Shown here: one piece after another, positions 12,072 to 20,827 of the stretch
Numbering within the stretch: position 1 is the first letter of the stretch
Layout of the letters: each line of letters starts with the position of its first letter
DNA from: an uncultured Rhodospirillales bacterium
Lineage (GTDB): Bacteria; Pseudomonadota; Alphaproteobacteria; Acetobacterales; Acetobacteraceae
DNA: 60,821 bases
Reading direction: 5' to 3'
Assembly (NCBI GenBank): GCA_903873995.1
Contig: CAIQQQ010000142.1
Span: 1 to 60,821 of the forward strand
The notes under the pieces: generated by a model
The model's database searches: none
What the model was told of the DNA's origin: nothing
What the model saw: the letters and a program-made list of their open reading frames with translations, nothing else
Made by a program: the position numbers and the translations under genes

Positions 12072-13442
12072 ATGACGCGGCTTCGCCTGCCGGCCTGGCT
12101 CGCGGCCGTTTCGGTTATCTGCGTTGTGCTGGTGGTTGCGGCCGCCCGCAGCCGCATCCTGCCGCTGTCGGTCGGCGACCAGCAATTCTATATTGGCATC
12201 GCCTACGACATTCGCCACGAGGGCGTGTTCACCAACGGCTTCGTGTTCGCCGAGGAGCCGGACGAAGCGCCGCACCCGCCCGGCATGCGCTTCACCCCTT
12301 TGTATCCTGCCTTCCTCGCGACAATCGCAGCACTCGATCCCGGCTTCGACCGCGCGCTGGACTGCGTGGCGGCATCGCATGGCCAGGATGCCGGCTGCCC
12401 CCGAGACGCACCGGTGCTGCGCTCCCTGCAATACGCGATGATCGCCTGGGTGTTCTGGCTGGTGTGGTGGCTGGCGCGCCGGCTGGCGCAGGACGAACTC
12501 ACCGGCTGGCTGGCGCTCGGACTGTCGTTCGCCTGTTTGCCGATGCTGTCGGCCTATGCCAACAACGCCATGACCGAGATCGCGGCGCTGACTTTGGCGG
12601 TCTCGGCGATCGCCGCGGGTGTGGCCGGACTCCCTGGGCGCATTCCCGGGTTCGCGGTGGCCCGACTCTGCGCCGGCGCTGCTGCCATGACCAGGCCTGC
12701 CTTTCTGTTCGCGTGGGTCGCGGCACCTCTTGCCGCCGTGCTGCTCGCTCGCACGCGCCACCGGCCGCTCTGGCTCGGCTGCCTCGCCTTCTGGCTGGCC
12801 GGTGCCGTGCTGATCGCGCCATGGGTGCTGCGCAACGCGCTGGTGCTGGGCACGCCTGGCCTCACAGCCGGCTATGGCCCGCAGGTGCTGGTGCAGCGCC
12901 TGGCGTTTGACCAGATGACCTGGTTCGAATGGCGCCTCGCCTTCCTGTGCTGGCTGCCGGACGGCAACGGCCTTGGTAACCTGCTGTTCGGCCACGGCGC
13001 CTGCCACCGCTACGGCTGGAGCGACACGCCCGACACGTTCTACGAGATCGGCAACGGCCCGCTCATGCAAAGCGCGCTGGCGGCGGCAGGCGGGTGGAAC
13101 GGCATGATGCCCTTCATGGTCCGCACCATGATCCTGCCCGACCTCATCAAATACATCGCCGTGACCCTGCCGCTCGCCCTGCGCGGCGCGTTCATCGTCC
13201 ATTGGTGGGGCTTCCTGCTGGCGCCGGTCTGTGCCGCCGCGACCGTCACCGCCCTGGTCCGCCGGAACGCCGCCTTCCTCATGGTCAGCCTCGCCCCATG
13301 GTTCATGCTGCTGCTGTCTGCGGCCGTCGCGGTGAACCAGGAACGCTACAATCACCTGCTTCTGGTGCCCTACGCGATCAGCGGCGCTGTCATCATCCGG
13401 CGCTATCTCGGCACGCGCGGGAATGACACGGTCGCGTCATGA
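12072..13442 (+). CDS. Polytopic membrane protein, GT-C glycosyltransferase-like
   Basis: 456 aa, many hydrophobic segments; MRFTPLYPAFLATIAAL...NNAMTEIAALTLAVSAIAAG arrangement typical of GT39/ArnT-like proteins. Confidence 0.6.
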   Translation: MTRLRLPAWLAAVSVICVVLVVAAARSRILPLSVGDQQFYIGIAYDIRHEGVFTNGFVFAEEPDEAPHPPGMRFTPLYPAFLATIAALDPGFDRALDCVAASHGQDAGCPRDAPVLRSLQYAMIAWVFWLVWWLARRLAQDELTGWLALGLSFACLPMLSAYANNAMTEIAALTLAVSAIAAGVAGLPGRIPGFAVARLCAGAAAMTRPAFLFAWVAAPLAAVLLARTRHRPLWLGCLAFWLAGAVLIAPWVLRNALVLGTPGLTAGYGPQVLVQRLAFDQMTWFEWRLAFLCWLPDGNGLGNLLFGHGACHRYGWSDTPDTFYEIGNGPLMQSALAAAGGWNGMMPFMVRTMILPDLIKYIAVTLPLALRGAFIVHWWGFLLAPVCAAATVTALVRRNAAFLMVSLAPWFMLLLSAAVAVNQERYNHLLLVPYAISGAVIIRRYLGTRGNDTVAS

Positions 13443-13457
13443 CATCGGAGAGACCTC

Positions 13458-13997
13458 ATGTTCGCCCTCGCCCGCCGCTCGCTCGCAGCCCTGCTGTGCC
13501 TTACGATCGTTAGCACCGCCATGGCCGCTGACCGCCCGACCCGCATCGCGTTCGTCGACACCGGCAACACCGGCCGCTCCGTCACGTCGGAGGCGCTGGC
13601 ATTGGATGGGGTCCGCAAAGGCAATCTAAACATCCAGGTCATCTCACGCGCGGTCGATCTCAACCCCTACAACCTCGTCCCTGAAGCCAACGCCGAAGCC
13701 CTGCTGAAACAGCGCGGCATCGATGTCTCGGCTCACCGCGCCGCCCCGCTCACCGCGGCGGACATCAAATATTCCGACCTCATCCTGACGGCCACGACCC
13801 GCCACAAGGAACTGATCATCGCAGCATTCCCGGCTGCCGCCGCCAAAACCCACACAATGGCCGAATACGCGACCGGAACGTCCGTCGATATCGACGATGC
13901 CTTCGGCAAAGACATGGCCTTCTACGAGCACGTGCTCGGCCAGATCGAAAGCTACATGCCCGCCGTGCTCACCAAGGCCGCGTCGCTCTCGAAGTAA
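13458..13997 (+). CDS. Secreted low-molecular-weight protein-tyrosine-phosphatase-like protein lacking catalytic cysteine
   Basis: Signal peptide MFALARRSLAALLCLTIVSTAMAA; P-loop position reads FVDTGNTGRSVTSE instead of VCxGNxCRSPxAE. Confidence 0.72.
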   Translation: MFALARRSLAALLCLTIVSTAMAADRPTRIAFVDTGNTGRSVTSEALALDGVRKGNLNIQVISRAVDLNPYNLVPEANAEALLKQRGIDVSAHRAAPLTAADIKYSDLILTATTRHKELIIAAFPAAAAKTHTMAEYATGTSVDIDDAFGKDMAFYEHVLGQIESYMPAVLTKAASLSK

Positions 13998-14005
13998 GGA
14001 AGGCC

Positions 14006-14041
14006 AGGGCTCTGCCCTGGACCCGCAAAGGGCAGAGCCCT
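14006..14041. repeat. Inverted repeat / hairpin AGGGCTCTGCCC...GGGCAGAGCCCT with an alternative nested hairpin
   Basis: 12-bp perfect arms 14006-14017 and 14030-14041; alternative 7-bp stem CCAGGGC-TCT-GCCCTGG at 14004-14020. Confidence 0.75.
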
Positions 14042-14073
14042 TTGAAGCCATTACATTCAAATCCCCATAGAAC

Positions 14074-14128
14074 GGGGGCATACCCGACGGAACGTTAGAC
14101 CCGTCGGGTATGCCCCCTTTCTTCCTTT
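14074..14128 (+). terminator. Probable rho-independent terminator between convergent genes
   Basis: 17-bp perfect stem GGGGGCATACCCGACGG (14074-14090) / CCGTCGGGTATGCCCCC (14101-14117) followed by pyrimidine/T-rich TTTCTTCCTTTC. Confidence 0.75.
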
Positions 14129-14129
14129 C

Positions 14130-14891
14130 TCAAGCCGAAGTGTACCCGTCATCCGCAGCGATGATGCTGCCGTTCAGGAATCGCGCAGGCTCGCCGGCGC
14201 AGAGCAGAAGAAGGAGGCCGTCGAGGTCTCTGGGTTCGCCGAGGCGGCGTCTGGGGAGGCTGGCGAGAAGTTTGCGGCCGCCTTCGGCGCCGACGAAGTC
14301 TTCGCTGATTTCGGTGGCGATGTAGCCGGGGCAGATGGCGTTGGTGTTGATGCCGTAGCGCCCCCATTCGCGGGCCATGGCGTGGGTCATCTGTATCATG
14401 GCGGCCTTGGACATGGAGTAGGTACCGAGCTGGCCCAAGGCGCGCAGGCCCGCGATGGAGGCGATGTTGACGATGCGGCCTTCGATACGGTGGGCGATCA
14501 TCTGCCTTGCTGCGGCCTGGGCCATGAAGAACGCGCCTTTGAGATTGGTGTTCATCACGTCGTCGTAGTCGGCCTCGCTTACCTCCTCGAGCCGGGCCTG
14601 GCGGCTGATGCCGGCGTTGTTGACGAGAATGCCGATCGGGCCGAGTTCGGCTTCGGCGCGCGCGGCGGCGTACTTGACGGAAGCGAGGGAGGCCACGTCG
14701 AGTGGCACGGTGATCGCCTCTGCGCCGTCCTCGCGCAGCTCGGAGGCCAAGGCCGCGAGGCGGTCTTCGCGCCTGGCTGCGAGCACGAGCTTGGCGCCGG
14801 CGGCGGCCAGCACGCGTGCGAAACGGGCGCCGAGACCGGAGCTGGCGCCAGTGACGAGGGCTGTGCGGCCTGCGATGCCGGCCTCGCTCAT
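14130..14891 (-). CDS. SDR family NAD(P)-dependent oxidoreductase
   Basis: TGASSGLG cofactor motif, NNAG, YSMSKAAM active-site Tyr/Lys. Confidence 0.92.
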   Translation of the reverse strand: MSEAGIAGRTALVTGASSGLGARFARVLAAAGAKLVLAARREDRLAALASELREDGAEAITVPLDVASLASVKYAAARAEAELGPIGILVNNAGISRQARLEEVSEADYDDVMNTNLKGAFFMAQAAARQMIAHRIEGRIVNIASIAGLRALGQLGTYSMSKAAMIQMTHAMAREWGRYGINTNAICPGYIATEISEDFVGAEGGRKLLASLPRRRLGEPRDLDGLLLLLCAGEPARFLNGSIIAADDGYTSA

Positions 14892-15838
14892 GCCGCGATC
14901 CTGTCGCGGGCCTGGCGGTATTCGCGTGCGAGGCGGTCGATCAGCTCGGCTGCCGGCACCACGGCCTGCACGGCGCCCACACCCTGTCCGGCGCCCCAGA
15001 TGTCTTTCCAGGCCCGGTTGTTGCCTTCCCGGAAGCTCATCGCGGATTTGTCCGATTCCGGGAGGTTGTCCGGGTCCAGGCCCGCGCGGGCGAGGCTTGG
15101 CTTGAGGTAGTTGCCGTGCACGCCGGTGATGAGGTTGGTATAGACGATGTCGGATGCGGCACTTTCCACGATCATCTCCTTATAGCCTGGGGCGGCATTG
15201 GCCTCGTCGGTGGCGATGAAGGCAGAGCCGATATAAGCGAGATCGGCCCCTATCGCCTGGGCGGCGAGGATGGCGCCGCCGGTGGCGATCGCGCCGGAGA
15301 GGGCCACGGGGCCGTCAAACCACGCGCGGATCTCCTGGATTAGCGCGAAGGGCGAGATCGTGCCGGCATGCCCGCCAGCACCGGCGGCCACCGCGATCAG
15401 CCCGTCCGCACCTTTTTCGATCGCCTTGCGGGCGAAGGCGTTGCTGATCACGTCGTGCAGCACGATGCCGCCATAGGAATGCGCCGCCTCGTTCACCTCG
15501 ACGCGGGCGCCGAGCGAGGTGATGATTATCGGCACCTGGTGGCGCACGCACACCTCCAGATCGTGCTCCAGCCGATCGTTGGAGCGATGGACGATCTGGT
15601 TGACCGCGAAGGGCGCCGCCTTGTGGTCGGGGTGTTTCGCATCGTGTTCGCCAAGCTCGCCCGCGATCCGGCGCAGCCACTCGTCGAGCTGGTGCTTGGG
15701 CCGTGCGTTCAGCGCCGGAAAGCTGCCGACAATACCGGCCTTGCACTGCGCGATCACCAGATCGGGATTGGAGATGATGAACAGCGGCGAGCCGATCACC
15801 GGCAGCCGGAGGTGCTGCAGGAGGGGTGGCAAAGACAT
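14888..15838 (-). CDS. Nitronate monooxygenase / 2-nitropropane dioxygenase-like FMN enzyme
   Basis: Start at MSLPPLLQHLRLPVIGSPLFIISNP; GADGLIAVAAGAGGHAG and GADLAYIGSAFIATDE FMN-binding motifs. 4-bp overlap with the SDR gene. Confidence 0.88.
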   Translation of the reverse strand: MSLPPLLQHLRLPVIGSPLFIISNPDLVIAQCKAGIVGSFPALNARPKHQLDEWLRRIAGELGEHDAKHPDHKAAPFAVNQIVHRSNDRLEHDLEVCVRHQVPIIITSLGARVEVNEAAHSYGGIVLHDVISNAFARKAIEKGADGLIAVAAGAGGHAGTISPFALIQEIRAWFDGPVALSGAIATGGAILAAQAIGADLAYIGSAFIATDEANAAPGYKEMIVESAASDIVYTNLITGVHGNYLKPSLARAGLDPDNLPESDKSAMSFREGNNRAWKDIWGAGQGVGAVQAVVPAAELIDRLAREYRQARDRIAA

Positions 15839-15986
15839 CGCGACGTTTCCCGGTGCGTTATGGCAGCAACCCTGCCACGCGGGCGGGGACGCTCCAAGAT
15901 CGGAATTGACGAGCGGCCTTTGCACGCTTCAGTCTGTGCCCAACCGGCGCGATAACGACCGGGCAGAACAATGAGGGAGTGTGTCC

Positions 15987-17210
15987 ATGCGCCTCGGTCA
16001 TGCCGCGGCCGCCGTGATGGCGGTATGCCTGTCTGCCGGCCCGGTCTGGGCCGATGAGGTCGTCAAATTCGCGCTGATCGATCCGATGAGCGGCTCCTTC
16101 GCCGCCACCGGCCGCCTCGGCGAGCAGCATTTCCGGTTCGCCATGGACCGCATCAACGAGTCCGGCGCCGCCGGCCCAGGCCGCAAGTTCGATCTTGTGG
16201 TGCTGGACAACGAGGTGAGCCCCGAGAAGAGCCTGGTGCTGCTGCGCAAGGCGATCGATGACGGGGTGCACTACATCACCCAGGGCAACGGCTCCTCGGT
16301 CGCCTTCGCGCTCACCGATGCGATCGCCAAGAACAACAAGCGCGATCCAGCCCGCTCGGCGATGTTTCTTAACTACGCGGCGGTCGATCCGGCGCTGACC
16401 AACGCGAAGTGCAACTGGTGGCATTTCCGCTTCGACGCGGACAGCGACATGAAGATGCGCGCGATGTCGTCCTATATCCTAACGCGCAAAGACCTGCATA
16501 AGGTCTATGTCTTCAATCAGGATTACTCTTTCGGCCAGTCCGTCGAGCGCGGCGCCAAGGAGATGCTGACCGGCAAGCGCGATGACCTGCAGATCGTGGG
16601 TGCGGAGCGCGTGCCCTTGGGCAAGGTCAAGGATTTCACCCCCTATATTCAGAAGATGCAGGCCGCCGGCGCCGATGCGGTCGTCACCGGCAACTGGGGC
16701 GCCGATCTGGCTTTGCTGGTCAAGGCAGCCAATGACAGCGGCTTCAAGGGCACATTCTTCACATATTACCTCGGCTCGACCGAGGTGATCACCGAGGTCG
16801 GTCAGGCCGGCCGCGGTGACGCCCAGATCAGCGAGTGGCACGCGAACGTGGATTCGGCCCCGATCGAGGAGATGGCCGCTGCGTTCGAGGCCAAATACCA
16901 TCAGGCGTTCTATTACTGGCGCGTCGTCAACATGCTGGACATGACGGCCGCCGCGATGAAGCAGGCCAACTCTTCCGATCCGGAGAAGGTGGGCAAGGTG
17001 CTGGCCGGCATGAACTTCCACAACCCGCTCGGTGACGTGTCGATGCGGGCTGATAACCATCAGTTGCTGCAGCCGATGTTCATCTCGGTGCTGGAGCCCG
17101 GCGTCAAGCACGTGTTCCCTGAGGTGAACATGGGTTTCCGCACCATTGGCCGGATCGAGCCGGATCAGACACGCATGGCCACCACCTGCTCGCTCGCCAA
17201 TCCCTCCTGA
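15987..17210 (+). CDS. ABC transporter substrate-binding protein, branched-chain amino acid (HAAT) type
   Basis: Signal peptide MRLGHAAAAVMAVCLSAGPVWA; Peripla_BP_6-like FALIDPMSGSFAATGRLGEQHFRFAMDRINESG. Confidence 0.9.
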   Translation: MRLGHAAAAVMAVCLSAGPVWADEVVKFALIDPMSGSFAATGRLGEQHFRFAMDRINESGAAGPGRKFDLVVLDNEVSPEKSLVLLRKAIDDGVHYITQGNGSSVAFALTDAIAKNNKRDPARSAMFLNYAAVDPALTNAKCNWWHFRFDADSDMKMRAMSSYILTRKDLHKVYVFNQDYSFGQSVERGAKEMLTGKRDDLQIVGAERVPLGKVKDFTPYIQKMQAAGADAVVTGNWGADLALLVKAANDSGFKGTFFTYYLGSTEVITEVGQAGRGDAQISEWHANVDSAPIEEMAAAFEAKYHQAFYYWRVVNMLDMTAAAMKQANSSDPEKVGKVLAGMNFHNPLGDVSMRADNHQLLQPMFISVLEPGVKHVFPEVNMGFRTIGRIEPDQTRMATTCSLANPS

Positions 17211-18157
17211 TGGAGCAGGGGCTGCTGGTTGTTCTCAACGGGCTGGTCTACGGCCTGCTGCTGTTCATGCTGTCGAGTGGTCTCACCTTGATCGTGGGCA
17301 TGATGGGCGTGCTGAACCTCGCTCACGCCAGCTTCTATATGCTGGGCGCGTATCTCGCCTATTCGATCAGCACGGTTGTGGGGTTCTGGCCGGCCTTGGT
17401 GCTGGCGCCACTTGCGGTCGGCGTGATCGGGGCGCTGGTCGAGCGGTACGGACTACGCCCCGTGCATCGCCACGGCCATGTGGCGGAGCTGCTCTTCACC
17501 TTCGGCTTGGCCTTCGTGATCGGCGAGATCGTGCCGCTGATCTGGGGCCGGCTGCCGGTGCCCTATCGCGTTCCGGCGGTGCTGGACGTGCCTTTGTTCG
17601 CCTTGGCCGGTACTGCTTATCCCGCGTACCGGCTGTTCATGATGCTGATATCGCTGGCGATGTTCTGCGCCCTGTTCGCGGCCCTGGCCAAGACGCGGCT
17701 CGGCCTTGTGGTACGAGCAGCACTGACGCATCCGGACATGGTGGCGATGCTGGGGCATGACGTGCCGCGCGTGTTCACCCTGGTGTTCGGCGCCGGCTGC
17801 GCGCTGGCGGGGCTTGCCGGCGTGATCGCCGGCAACGCCTTCACGACCGAACCAGGCATGGCGCGCTCGCTCGGCGCCATCGTGTTCGCCGTGGTTGTGA
17901 TGGGCGGGCTTGGCTCTCTATCCGGAGCACTTGTCGCCTCCCTGCTGATCGGCCTGGTGCAGACGGTGTCGATCGGGCTCGATCTGCCGTTCTACAAGGC
18001 GCTGTCCGCTTTGGGCATCACCGTGGATGTCGGTGGGCGGCTGCATGATCTGTGGTTGCTGAGCGTCAACCGGGCAGCGCCGGTGGTGCCTTATCTGCTG
18101 CTGGTGCTGGTCCTGGCGACGCGGCCGCGTGGGCTGTTGGGCAGCCGGTCGGCATGA
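17210..18157 (+). CDS. LivH-type branched-chain amino acid ABC permease
   Basis: VLNGLVYGLLLFMLSSGLTLIVGMMGVLNLAHASFYMLGAY typical LivH N-terminus. Confidence 0.93.
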   Translation: MEQGLLVVLNGLVYGLLLFMLSSGLTLIVGMMGVLNLAHASFYMLGAYLAYSISTVVGFWPALVLAPLAVGVIGALVERYGLRPVHRHGHVAELLFTFGLAFVIGEIVPLIWGRLPVPYRVPAVLDVPLFALAGTAYPAYRLFMMLISLAMFCALFAALAKTRLGLVVRAALTHPDMVAMLGHDVPRVFTLVFGAGCALAGLAGVIAGNAFTTEPGMARSLGAIVFAVVVMGGLGSLSGALVASLLIGLVQTVSIGLDLPFYKALSALGITVDVGGRLHDLWLLSVNRAAPVVPYLLLVLVLATRPRGLLGSRSA

Positions 18158-19371
18158 AGCGGTGGGCTCCTTGGATTGCGGCTGCTTTCGCCGCGCTGCT
18201 GTTACCGCATCTGTTTGCCAGCGGGTTCGGTCTGTCGCTGCTCAACCGCATGGGCATCGCGATCGTCTTCGCGCTGAGCTTCAACATGCTGCTGGGGCAG
18301 GGCGGTATGCTCGATTTCGGCCACGCCATCATGCTGGGCTTCGGCGGCTTCCTGGCGATGCACGCCATGCGTCTGGCGGGCCTGGGCTGGTTCATCCCCA
18401 CGCCGTTGCTCCCCCTCGTGGGGGCCGCCGGCGGGCTGGCGTCGGCCCTGCTGACCGGCTGGATCGCGACGAGGCGGGACCGCACGGCGTTTGCCATGAT
18501 CACCCTGGGCCTCGCCGAGCTCGTGGTGGCCGTGGTACTGATGTTTCCGTCGGTGTTCGGCGGCGAGGAAGGCATCAACGGTGACCGGTCGGACGGCCCC
18601 GCCATCCTCGGCTTCGATTTCGGCAGTCAGATGCAGGTCTATCACGTGGTCGCGGTCTGGACCTGGATCTCCGCCCTGCTGATGTGGCGCACCACTCTCA
18701 CGCCGTTGGGCAGGCTTGCCAACGCAGTGCGTGACAATCCCGAGCGGGTCGGTTTCCTGGGCTACGACCCTGCTCGCGTGCGGTTTCGCGTCTATGTCCT
18801 GTCCGGCCTGTTCGCAGGCATCGCCGGCGGGCTGCAGGCGATCAACGACGAGATCATGACCTCGGGCAATATCGGCTCGGAGGCCTCGGGCGCCGTGCTG
18901 CTGATGACCTTCATCGGCGGCATCGGCACGTTCTGGGGCCCGATCCTAGGCGCGGTGCTGATCGTGCTGCTGCAGGTGGCACTCGGCACCCTCACCGATG
19001 CTTGGCAGCTTTATTCAGGCCTGCTGTTCGTGGCGATGGTGGTGTGGGCGCCGGGCGGTCTGGCAGGCATTTTGCTTGCGCACGCGCCGGTGATGCGCGC
19101 CGGGCGGCTGGGGCAACTCGTTGGCCACTATCTCCGGCTGATTCCAGGATTTGCTCTGGCGCTGGCGGGTGTCGCCGGCCTGTCCGAGCTCGCGTTCCGT
19201 CTTGAGGCGATCCGCGGCGGCGCGTCCACCGGCAGGATTATGGGGCTTGCGATCGACGCCACGGCTGCCTGGCCATGGCTGGTCGCCGCCGTTCTGTTCT
19301 TGGCTGGCGCGGCACTCCTGAACCGCACCTTCCCGCAGGCCCGTGCGGCCTGGCAGGCGGCCGCGCAATGA
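18154..19371 (+). CDS. LivM-type branched-chain amino acid ABC permease
   Basis: Start MKRWAPW (ATGA overlap); LSFNMLLGQGGMLDFGHAIMLGFGGF, RDNPERVGFLGYD typical LivM. Confidence 0.93.
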   Translation: MKRWAPWIAAAFAALLLPHLFASGFGLSLLNRMGIAIVFALSFNMLLGQGGMLDFGHAIMLGFGGFLAMHAMRLAGLGWFIPTPLLPLVGAAGGLASALLTGWIATRRDRTAFAMITLGLAELVVAVVLMFPSVFGGEEGINGDRSDGPAILGFDFGSQMQVYHVVAVWTWISALLMWRTTLTPLGRLANAVRDNPERVGFLGYDPARVRFRVYVLSGLFAGIAGGLQAINDEIMTSGNIGSEASGAVLLMTFIGGIGTFWGPILGAVLIVLLQVALGTLTDAWQLYSGLLFVAMVVWAPGGLAGILLAHAPVMRAGRLGQLVGHYLRLIPGFALALAGVAGLSELAFRLEAIRGGASTGRIMGLAIDATAAWPWLVAAVLFLAGAALLNRTFPQARAAWQAAAQ

Positions 19372-20135
19372 ATGACCCCGGGAGTGGACTTATCGTCACC
19401 GGCCTGCGCAAAAGCTTCGGCGCGCTGGAGATCATCAAGGGCGTCGAACTCTCCGTGGCCAAAGGCGAGCGCCACGCCGTGATCGGCCCGAACGGCGCCG
19501 GCAAATCCACCCTGTTCCACCTCATCACCGGCCGCTTCCCCGCAAGCGACGGTCGCATCGAACTGGACGGGACGGACATCACCGGCTGGTCCGCCCACCA
19601 GATCTTCCGCGCCGGCCTCGCCCGCAGCTTCCAGGTGACCAGCCTGTTTCCCAAACTCTCCGTGTTCGAGAACCTGCGCTGCGGCGCCATGCGCAATTTC
19701 GGCGCCGGCGTGTCGGTCTTCCGCCTGCTGGACGGCTTCCGCCCGCTGGCCGAACAGGCCGAACGCACGATGGAGGCACTTGGCCTCACCCATCGCCGCC
19801 ACGTCGCCGCCGGCAGCCTCGCCTATGCCGAGCAGCGCGCGCTGGAGATCGGCGTCGCCATCGCCGGCGGCGCCCACACCATCCTCCTCGACGAGCCGAC
19901 CGCCGGCATGAGCCGGACCGAGACCGAGCGCGCCGTCGCACTCATCCGCAAGGTCACCGAAGGCCGCACGCTGGTGATGATCGAGCATGATCTCGGCGTT
20001 GTGTTCGATCTCGCTGACCGCATATCCGTACTGGCGGATGGAAAGGTGATCGCCTCCGGCCCGCCCGACCAGGTGCGCGGAGACGCGGCGGTGCGCACCG
20101 CCTATCTGGGGGCTGCGGCCGAGGTGCTCACCTGA
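19368..20135 (+). CDS. LivG-type ABC ATPase
   Basis: Start MNDPGSG; Walker A GPNGAGKSTLFHLITG, Walker B ILLDEPTAGM. Confidence 0.94.
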   Translation: MNDPGSGLIVTGLRKSFGALEIIKGVELSVAKGERHAVIGPNGAGKSTLFHLITGRFPASDGRIELDGTDITGWSAHQIFRAGLARSFQVTSLFPKLSVFENLRCGAMRNFGAGVSVFRLLDGFRPLAEQAERTMEALGLTHRRHVAAGSLAYAEQRALEIGVAIAGGAHTILLDEPTAGMSRTETERAVALIRKVTEGRTLVMIEHDLGVVFDLADRISVLADGKVIASGPPDQVRGDAAVRTAYLGAAAEVLT

Positions 20136-20827
20136 TGCTCAACGTCACGGGTCTTGATGCCTGGTATGGCAAAAGCCAGGTCCTGCGCGGCGTGTCGCTG
20201 CAGGTCGGGCGCGGCGAGATCGTGGCCCTGCTGGGCCGCAACGGCGCCGGCCGCTCCACCACGCTCAAAGCGGTCATGGGCTCTGTGACGCGCGAAGGCT
20301 CGGTGCGCTTTGACGGCCAGGAGATGATCGCCCGCCGCCCGCACGAGATCGCCCGCGCCGGCATCGGCTATGTGGCGGAGGATCGTTCGATCTTCCCCGA
20401 CCTCACCACGCGCCAAAACCTCATCCTGGGCGAAAAGCCCGGCCCAGGCGGGAAGTTCACGCTGGACGACGCCCACGCTTTGTTCCCCCGCCTTGCCGAA
20501 CGCGCCGACGCCCCGGCCGGCGCGCTCTCGGGCGGGGAGCAGCAGATGCTCGCCATCTGCCGCACACTCCTTGGCAACCCCTCGCTGATGCTGGTGGACG
20601 AACCCACCGAAGGCCTGGCCCCCATGATGGTCGAGCGCGTGCGCGAGCTGCTCCTGGCCATCGCGGCAAAGGGGGTCACCATCCTACTGGTCGAACAGAA
20701 GCTCGCCATCGCCCTCACCATCGCGGCACGGCTTTACGTCATGGGGCATGGGCATATGGTGTTCGAGGGAACGCCCGCAGAACTCGCGGCGGACACGCGC
20801 ACGCGGCGCGACTGGCTGGAGGTGTGA
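20135..20827 (+). CDS. LivF-type ABC ATPase with Arg in place of Walker A Lys
   Basis: GRNGAGRSTTLKAVMG, LSGGEQQMLAICRTL, LMLVDEPTEGLAP. Confidence 0.92.
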   Translation: MLNVTGLDAWYGKSQVLRGVSLQVGRGEIVALLGRNGAGRSTTLKAVMGSVTREGSVRFDGQEMIARRPHEIARAGIGYVAEDRSIFPDLTTRQNLILGEKPGPGGKFTLDDAHALFPRLAERADAPAGALSGGEQQMLAICRTLLGNPSLMLVDEPTEGLAPMMVERVRELLLAIAAKGVTILLVEQKLAIALTIAARLYVMGHGHMVFEGTPAELAADTRTRRDWLEV

